From Pseudomonas sp. IAC-BECa141 (GTDB taxonomy: Bacteria; Pseudomonadota; Gammaproteobacteria; Pseudomonadales; Pseudomonadaceae), in NCBI RefSeq assembly GCF_020544405.1, contig NZ_CP065410.1, positions 2,108,001 to 2,172,000 on the forward strand: a DNA stretch of 64,000 bases. The letters run 5' to 3'. The first letter of the stretch is position 1. Every line of letters begins with the position of its first letter. The notes under the pieces were generated by a model, which had not been told where the DNA came from, ran no database searches, and saw only the letters and a program-made list of their open reading frames with translations. Position numbers and translations under genes: made by a program. Positions 10,601 through 19,600 of this stretch are shown here, in pieces.

Positions 10601-13600
10601 GCTGACCCCCAACGGCAAGCTTGATCGCAAGGCGCTGCCCAAACCTGACGCAGTGCTGGAGCAGCACACCTATCTGGCACCGGGCAACGACAACGAACGG
10701 CAATTGTGCGAGATCTGGCAAGCCGTGCTCGGGCTGGAACAGGTGGGCGTCACGGATAACTTCTTTGCCCTTGGCGGCGATTCGATCATCTCCATCCAGG
10801 TGGTCAGCCGTGCACGTCAGGCCGGCCTGCGCATCACTCCCAAGGATTTGTTCCAGTACCAGACCGTGCAAGGTCTGGCCCGGGTCGCCCAGCGTGGCGA
10901 CGCGGCGTTCGGCATCGAGCAGGGCGCCGTCACCGGCAGCACGCCGTTGCTGCCGTTCCAGCAACGATTCTTCGAGCTGGCGATTCCCGAGCGTCAGCGC
11001 TGGAACCAGTCGTTGCTGCTGAAACCTTCGCAAGCGGTCGACGCCGATGTCCTCGAGCACGCCTTGCAGGCACTGGTTGCGCATCACGACGTCTTGCGCC
11101 TGAGCTTCAGCGAAGGTGCCGAAGGCTGGACGGCCACGCACCGCGCGCCGGATAACCGGCCGTTGCTGCAACAGGCGAGCGTGCAGCACGCCGACGAAAT
11201 CGAAGCGGTGTGCGACGCCGCGCAAGGCAGCCTCGATTTGCAAGACGGCCCGCTGTTGCGCGCCGTGCTGCTGAATGTGGCCGATGGCAGCCAGCGCCTG
11301 TTGCTGGCAATCCATCACCTGGTGGTCGACGGTGTGTCCTGGCGCGTGTTGCTGGAAGATTTGCAGAACGCTTGCGAGCAGCTGCAGAACGGCCAGACAG
11401 TCAAACTGCCGGCCAAGACCAGCCCGTTCAAGGACTGGGCGCAACGCCTGCAAACGTTCGCCGGTGGTGAGCTGCAACAGGAACTGACGTGGTGGGCCGG
11501 CCAGTTGGGCGAAGCGCCCTCCGACCTGCCTTGCGACAACCCTGCGGCAAGCTTGCAGAACCGTCACGCGGTGAGCGTGGAAACCCGCCTGAATGCGGAT
11601 CAGACCCGCCAACTGTTGCAGCAGGCGCCCGCCGCCTATCGCACGCAGATCAACGATCTGCTGCTGACGGCGCTGGCGCGGGTGATCTGCCGCTGGACCG
11701 GTCAGGCCTCGACCCTGATCCAGCTCGAAGGTCATGGCCGTGAAGCGCTGTTCGACGACATCGACCTGAGCCGCACCGTGGGTTGGTTCACCAGCCTGTT
11801 CCCGGTGCGTCTGACCCCGGCCATGGGCCTGGCCGACTCGCTGAAGGCGGTCAAGGAACAGCTGCGTGGCGTACCGAACAAGGGCCTGGGTTTTGGTGCC
11901 CTGCGTTACCTGGGCGACGAACACGCGCGGCAGACGCTCGCCGCGCAGCCGGTGCCGCGCATTACCTTCAACTACCTGGGGCAGTTCGACAGCCAGTTCG
12001 ACGAGGCCGCGCTGTTCGTGCCCGCCAGTGAAAGCACCGGCCGCGAGCAGAGTTCGCTGGCACCGTTGGCCAACTGGCTGGACATCAACGGCAAGGTCTA
12101 TGGCGGTGAGCTCAGCCTCAGCTGGTCGTTCAGCCACGAAATGTTCAATCAGGCGACGATCCAGCGTCTGGCTGACGACTATGCACAAGAGCTCAATGCG
12201 CTGATCGCCCATTGCTGTGAGGCGCACAACCGCGGTGTGACGCCGTCGGACTTCCCGCTGGCTGACCTGACTCAGGCGCAGCTCGATACGCTGATCACCG
12301 ATCCGCCATCGGTGGACAACATCTATCCGCTGTCGCCGATGCAACAGGGCATGCTGTTCCACACCCTGTACGAACAGGGTTCGGGCGATTACATCAACCA
12401 GATGCGGGTGTCGGTGGAAGGGCTTGATGTCGAGCGTTTCCGTCAGGCCTGGCAAGCGGCGCTGGAGGCCCATGACATTCTGCGCACGCGGTTTGTCTGG
12501 GGCGGGGCGCAGGCTCAGCCGCTGCAAATCGTCGAACGCTCGGCCACGCTGCCGTTCACCGTTCACGATTGGCGCGGCCAACCGGACGAAGCGCTGGATG
12601 CGCTGGCCGAAGCCGAGCGCAACCGTCCGTTCGATCTGAACGAGGTGCCACTGTTGCGCCTGGTGGTGGTACGCACCGCGCAAGACCGCCATGAACTGCT
12701 CTACACCAGCCACCACATTTTGCTCGACGGCTGGAGCAACTCGCAGTTGCTCGGTGAAGTGCTGCAACGCTATGCCGGGCAGGTGCCTGCAGCGCCCATT
12801 GGCCGCTACAGCGATTACATCGCCTGGCTGCAGCGTCAGGACAGTCAGCTCAGCGAGCAATTCTGGCTCGAGCGTCTGGCTCAATTTGATGAGCCAACCC
12901 GCCTGGCCCAGGGACTGGCTGATCGGTCGACGAGCGCCGAGGGCGGTACCGGGCACTATCAGCAGTGGATCGACGCCACGGGCACATTGCGCTTGAGCGA
13001 GTTTGCCCGTCAGCAAAAAGTCACCCTCAACACCCTGGTGCAAGCGGCGTGGCTGTTGCTGTTGCAACGTTACACCGGGCAATCGACCGTGGCCTTCGGC
13101 GCCACTGTGTCGGGGCGTCCGGCCAATCTGCCGGGGGTCGAGCAGCAGGTCGGCCTGTTCATCAACACCCTGCCGGTGATTGCCCGTCCAGAGCCGCAAC
13201 TGACGGTCAGCCTGTGGCTGCAAACCGTGCAGGAACTCAACGTTGGCCTGCGTGATTTCGAACACACGCCACTGGCCGATATCCAGCGCTGGTCGGGGCA
13301 GGGCAGCGATGGCCTGTTCGACAACCTGTTGGTGTTCGAGAACTACCCGATCTCCGAAGCACTGGAGCAAGGCTCGTCGCTGGGCCTGAATTTCGGCGCG
13401 GTCGACACCCGTGAACAAACCAACTTCCCGCTGACGGTCGGGGTCAACCTCGGCGAAACCCTGTCGGTGCATTACAGCTATGCCGCCGCCCGTTTCAGCG
13501 CGCAGGCGATTGTGCGTTTGCACGCGCAACTGGCTTCGTTGCTGGAGCAGTTCGTGCAGTCGGCGAATGCGCGTCTCGGCGCGTTGACCCTGCTCAGCGG

Positions 13601-16600
13601 TGAAGAACAGCGCCGTCTGCAGGACAGCAATCGTGCGCAACCGTGCACGGATCCGTTGCTGGTGCATCAGCGCATCGCGGTGATCGCGGCGCAGCAGGCG
13701 CAACGGGAAGCCGTGCGTTGTGGCGATCAGGCGTTGACTTTCGCCGAGCTTGAAAGCCGGGCCAACCGCCTCGCGCATTTGCTGATCCATGAAGGCGTCG
13801 GGCCGGAAGTGCGTGTCGGCGTCGCCCTGCCGCGCAGCCCATCGATGCTGGTGGCCTTGCTTGCGGTGCTCAAGGCCGGCGGCGCCTATGTGCCACTGGA
13901 TGCCAGTTATCCGCGCGAGCGCCTGGCCTATCTGATTGAAGATTCGGGCATCGCGCTGTTGCTCAGCGATTCGCAACTGCGCCCGCGGTTGCCGCTGAGC
14001 ACCGGTTTGCGCGCACTGGATCTGGACACGTTGCCGACCGCCGAGTGGCCAGACGTGGCGCCGCAGGTCGAGGTGCAACCGCGAAACCTTGCTTACGTGA
14101 TTTACACCTCCGGTTCCACCGGCCAGCCCAAGGGTGTATGCGTGGAACACGGACCGCTGGCGATGCATTGCCAGGCGATCGGTCAGCGCTATGAAATGAC
14201 CCCGGACGATTGCGAGCTGCACTTCATGTCGTTCGCTTTCGACGGCGCTCATGAACGCTGGTTGACCCCGCTGACCCATGGCTCGCGGCTGTTGCTGCGC
14301 GATGACAGTCTGTGGAGTCCGGAGCAGACCTATGCCGCCATGCAACAGCACGGCGTGACGGTGGCGGCGTTCCCGCCGGTGTACTTGCAGCAATTGGCCG
14401 AGCACGCCGAACAGGTCGGCCAGCCGCCAGCGGTGCGCATCTACTGTTTCGGCGGCGATGCCGTGCCCAACGACAGTTTCGAGCGGGCGCGTGCGGCGCT
14501 GGCGCCGCAGCACATCATCAACGGTTACGGGCCGACCGAAACCGTGGTCACCCCGTTGATCTGGAAGGCCGGGCGCGGCGACGTGTGCGGCGCGGCCTAT
14601 GCGCCGATCGGTACGCGGATCGGCGACCGCAGCACCTGCGTGCTCAGTGCTGACCTCAACGCATTGCCACAGGGCGTGATGGGTGAGTTGTATCTGGGCG
14701 GCACCGGACTGGCCCGGGGTTATCTGGATCGTCCGGCGATGACCGCTGAACGCTTCGTACCCGATCCATTCGGGGCGCCGGGCAGTCGTCTGTACCGCAG
14801 CGGAGACCTGGTGCGTGAACGCGCCGATGGCGTGTTCGACTATCAGGGCCGCGTCGACAATCAGGTGAAAATCCGTGGTTTCCGCATCGAACTGGGCGAA
14901 ATCGAAGCGCGCCTGCTGGAGTTGAGCCGGGTGCGTGAAGCCGTGGTGCTGGCGCACACCGGGCCAAGCGGCAAGCAACTGGTGGCCTATCTGGTACCGA
15001 CGCAGCCGGTGGAGGAGGCACAACTGGGCGAATGGCGCGACAGCGTGCGCGACGCCCTCAAGGAGAGTCTGCCGGCGCACATGGTGCCGGCGCACTTGAT
15101 GGTGCTGGCGAACCTGCCGGTGACCCCGAACGGCAAACTGGACCGCAAGGCGCTGCCGGCACCGGACGCCAGCCTGATGCAGAACAGCTACGTGGCGCCG
15201 CGCAATGACATGGAGCAACGCATCGCCACGATCTGGGCCGATGTCCTGCGCCTCGAGCGGGTCAGCGCTACGGACAACTTCTTCGAACTGGGTGGTGATT
15301 CGATCATCTCGATTCAAGTGGTCGGCCGTGCGCGGCAGGCCGGTATCCAGTTCACGCCCAAGGATCTGTTCCAGCACCAGACCGTGCAGGCACTGGCGGC
15401 GGTCGCACAATCGGGCGGCACGGTGCTGAGCATCGATCAGGGGCCGGTCAGCGGGGCGACGCCGTTGTTGCCGTTCCAGCAATGGTTCTTCGCCAGCGAG
15501 ATCCCCGAGCGGCATCACTGGAACCAGTCGCTGCTGCTCAAACCGGCGATGACTCTGCATGCCGGGACCGTCGCGCAGGTGCTTCAGGCACTGGTTGCGC
15601 ATCACGATGCCTTGCGCCTGTCGTTCATTGAAACGACTGAAGGCTGGACCGCCACGCACCGCCCGCCCGAGCCTGTGCAGGAACTGCTCTGGCAGCGCAC
15701 GCTGACGGATTCGGCTGACATCGAAGGGATCTGTCAGCAGGCCCAGGGCAGTCTCGATCTGCTCGACGGGCCGCTGCTGCGCGGTGTGTTGTTCGATCTG
15801 CCGGATCACACTCAGCGCTTGATGCTGGTGGTGCATCACCTGGTGGTCGATGGTGTCTCGTGGCGGATCCTGCTGGAAGATCTGCAAACCGCATTCAGCC
15901 AGATCCAGGCCGGGCGCGAGGTCGCGTTGCCGGCCAAGACCAGCGCCTTCAAAGCCTGGGCCGAACGCTTGCAGGCACACACCGCCAGCCTCGATGACGA
16001 GCAGGCCTTCTGGCGTGAGCACTTGCGCGGGGCGACCGCCACTTTGCCGTGCGAACGTCCGGACGGCAGCCTGGAAAACCGCTACGCGCAAAGTGTGCAG
16101 ACGCGCCTTGCGCCGGAGCTGACCCGACAATTGTTGCAACAGGCCCCGGCGGCTTATCGCACGCAGGTCAACGACTTGCTGTTGACCGCACTGGCGCGGG
16201 TCATCAGTCGCTGGAACGGGCATGCTTCGGCACTGATTCAGCTGGAAGGTCATGGTCGTGAAGACCTGTTCGACGACATCGATCTGAGCCGCACCCTCGG
16301 CTGGTTCACCAGCGTGTTCCCGGTACACCTGACGCCGGCCAGCGGTTTCGCTGAATCGATCAAACAGATCAAGGAGCAACTGCGTGCGATTCCCCACAAG
16401 GGCATCGGTTTTGGCGCCTTGCGTTATCTGGGCGATGCCTCGGCGCGTGAGGCGCTGGCAGCGCTGCCTGTGCCCAAAATCACCTTCAACTACCTTGGCC
16501 AGTTCGATAGCCAGTTCGACGAAGCCGCGCTGTTCCTGCCGGCCGGCGAAAGTGCCGGCAGTGACCTCGGCGAACGGGCCCCGCTGGGCAACTGGCTGTC

Positions 16601-19600
16601 GGTCAACGGTCAGGTGTATGGCGGTGAACTGAGCCTGTCGTGGAGCTTCAGCGAGCAAATGTTCGACAGCGCGACCGTGCAGGCCGTGGCCGATGAATAC
16701 GGGCGTGAACTGACGGCGCTGATCGAACACTGCGTGACCCCGGGCAACCACGGCCTGACGCCGTCGGACTTCCCGCTGGCGGCGCTGGGCCAGGCACGTC
16801 TGGACGGTTTGCCAGTGCCGGTCGCGGACATCGAAGACATCTATCCGTTGTCGCCGATGCAGCAGGGCATGTTGTTCCACACCTTGTCCGATGATGGCGA
16901 CGATCTTTACGTCAACCAGCTCAACCTGTCGGTCGAAGGCCTCGATATCGAGCGCTTCCGTGCCGCGTGGGAATGCGTGGTGCAGCGTCACGAAATCCTG
17001 CGCACGTCGTTCCATTGGCAAGACAGCCAGGCGTCACCGGTGCAGGTTGTCCACCGTCAGGGCATTGTTGACCTGCAAGCGCTGGACACGCCGTTGGATG
17101 AGGCGCAACTCGCCGAGTTCGCCCGCCAGCAGCGGGTTCAGGGTTTCGAGCTGGATCGCATGCCGTTGCAACGCACGCGCCTGATTCGTCTGGACGCCGA
17201 CAAGTACCAGTTGATCTGGACCAGCCATCACATCCTGATGGACGGCTGGAGCAGTTCGCAGTTGTTCGGCGAGGTCCTGCAGCACTACGCCACCGGCCAG
17301 ATCGAGGGCGAGAGCGGTCGTTACCGCGACTTTATCGCGTGGTTGCAGCAGCAGGATTCGGCGCAACTCGAGCAGTTCTGGCGCGGCCACTTGCAGACAC
17401 TGGTGGAACCGACCGCGCTGAGCCAGGCGATGCACCCGCGTCACGAATCCACCGAGCATGGCCACCAGGCGTTGTACACCCGTTGGGATGCGCAGCAGAC
17501 CGCCTTGTTGCAGCAGCATTGCCGGGCTCAGGGCATTACCGCCAACACCTTGATTCAAGGCGCATGGTTGCTGTTGTTGCAGCGCTACACCGGTCAGCAC
17601 AGCGTGGCGTTCGGTGCCACCGTGGCCGGGCGCCCGGAAGGGTTGCCGAATGCCGGCAACATGCTGGGGCTGTTCATCAACACCTTGCCGGTGATCCAGA
17701 CCCTCGATCCGGCGCAGCCGCTGAATGCCTGGCTGAGCAGTCTGCAGGCCTATAACCTCGATCTGCGTGAACATGCTCACGCACCGCTGGCGGATATTCA
17801 GCGCTGGTCGGGGCAGGGCGGGCAAGCCTTGTTCGACAGCATCATCGTGTTCGAGAACTACCCGATCGACCAGCGTCTGGAACAGGCACCGGGCGGCCTG
17901 CGCTTCGGCGCCTCGGCGAGCCATGACGTGACCAACTTCCCGATGGACCTGGCGGTGCATCTGGGAGAAGAGTTCTCCATCGAGTACCTGTTCCTGCGTG
18001 ATCGTTTCAGTGTCGAAGCGGTCGAGCGGATCCGCCAGACCATGGAAGTGTTGCTGCACAGCATGATGCGGCAGCCGACGGAGCGTCTGGGCAACCTGCA
18101 GCGTCTGGCCGCGGCACAATGGCAGGCCTTGCAGCAGTGGGGCGCAGAACCGGCGGCGGTGCATCGGCGCGCGCTGTTGCCGGCGATGATTGCCGCGCAA
18201 CGCCCTGAGGCCATTGCCGCCGAATGTGGTGACGAGCAGTTGAGCTACGCGCAACTCGAGTGCCGTGCCAATCAGCTGGCGCATCATTTGATCGCCGCGG
18301 GTGCCGGTCCGGAAGTGCTGATCGGTGTCGCACTGGAACGTTCGCTCGACATGCTGGTGGCTCTGCTCGCCGTGTTCAAAAGCGGCGCTGCCTATGTGCC
18401 GCTGGACATCGACTATCCGGCCGATCGCCTGGCTTTCATGATCGAAGACTCCGGCATGCGTCAGATGATCAGCCGTGGCGCCGCCAGCCAGCGTTTGCCA
18501 TTGCCGGCGAACCTGCCATTGCTTGATCTCGATCTTTTCGACGGCAATCAGTACCCCGACACGGCCCCGCCAGTACAGACCTGTGATGACAGCCTCGCCT
18601 ACCTGATCTACACCTCGGGCTCCACCGGTTTGCCCAAAGGTGTGGCGGTGACCCACGGACCTCTGAGCATGCATTGCCAGGCAATCCGTGAGTTGTACGA
18701 GATGGATGCCGGCACGCGCGAATTGCACTTCATGTCGTTCGCGTTCGACGGCGCCCATGAACGCTGGCTGACCACCCTGGCCTTTGGCGGCACGCTGGTG
18801 CTGCGCGATCATGAACTGTGGACACCGGAGCAGACCAGCCACGCCTTGCTCAACCGTTCGATCGATATTGCCTGCTTCCCGCCGGCCTACCTCAAACAGG
18901 TGGCTGAGTATGTCGAGGCCAGCGGCATGGCCGTGCCGAAGGTGCGCATTTACTGCCTTGGGGGTGACGCGGTGCCGGAGCAGACCCTGGCGCAAGTGCG
19001 CCGCGTGTTGCAGCCGCAGTTCATCACCAACGGTTACGGCCCGACCGAAACCGTGGTCACGCCAATGCTCTGGAAAGCGCCGAACGATGAAGCCTGCGCT
19101 GCCGCCTATGCGCCGATCGGGCGAGTGGTCGGCCAACGCTCGCTGTGGGTACTGGACGACGATCTCAATCCGCTGCCACAGGACTTGTCCGGCCAGTTGT
19201 ATATCGGCGGCTACGGGGTTGCCCGTGGTTACCATGGCCGTGCGGCCATCACCGCCGAGCGCTTCGTGCCGGATCCGTTCGGGGCACCGGGCAGCCGTCT
19301 GTACCGCAGCGGCGACCTGGTGCGCCTGCGCCATGACGGCATCCTCGATTACGTCGGCCGCGCCGACCATCAAGTGAAGATTCGCGGTTTCCGCATCGAA
19401 CTGGGTGAAATCGAAGCCTGCCTGCGCGCTCAGGACGGTGTCACCGATGCCGTGGTCATCGCCCGTGACGGCGTCTCCGGCAAACAGTTGATCGGCTATG
19501 TGGTCAGCACCGACGACAACGCCGGCGAGCGTCTCAAGACCCTGTTGCGCGCACAGTTGCCCGAATACATGGTGCCGCTGCAGATCATGAGTCTGGCGCG

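Noticed and set aside
10047..17021. A 2324-codon open frame on the minus strand, opposite the NRPS
   Set aside because: It is a mirror of the high-GC NRPS code. Its translation is rich in Arg, Gln and His with no domain features, while the plus strand has complete NRPS domains.
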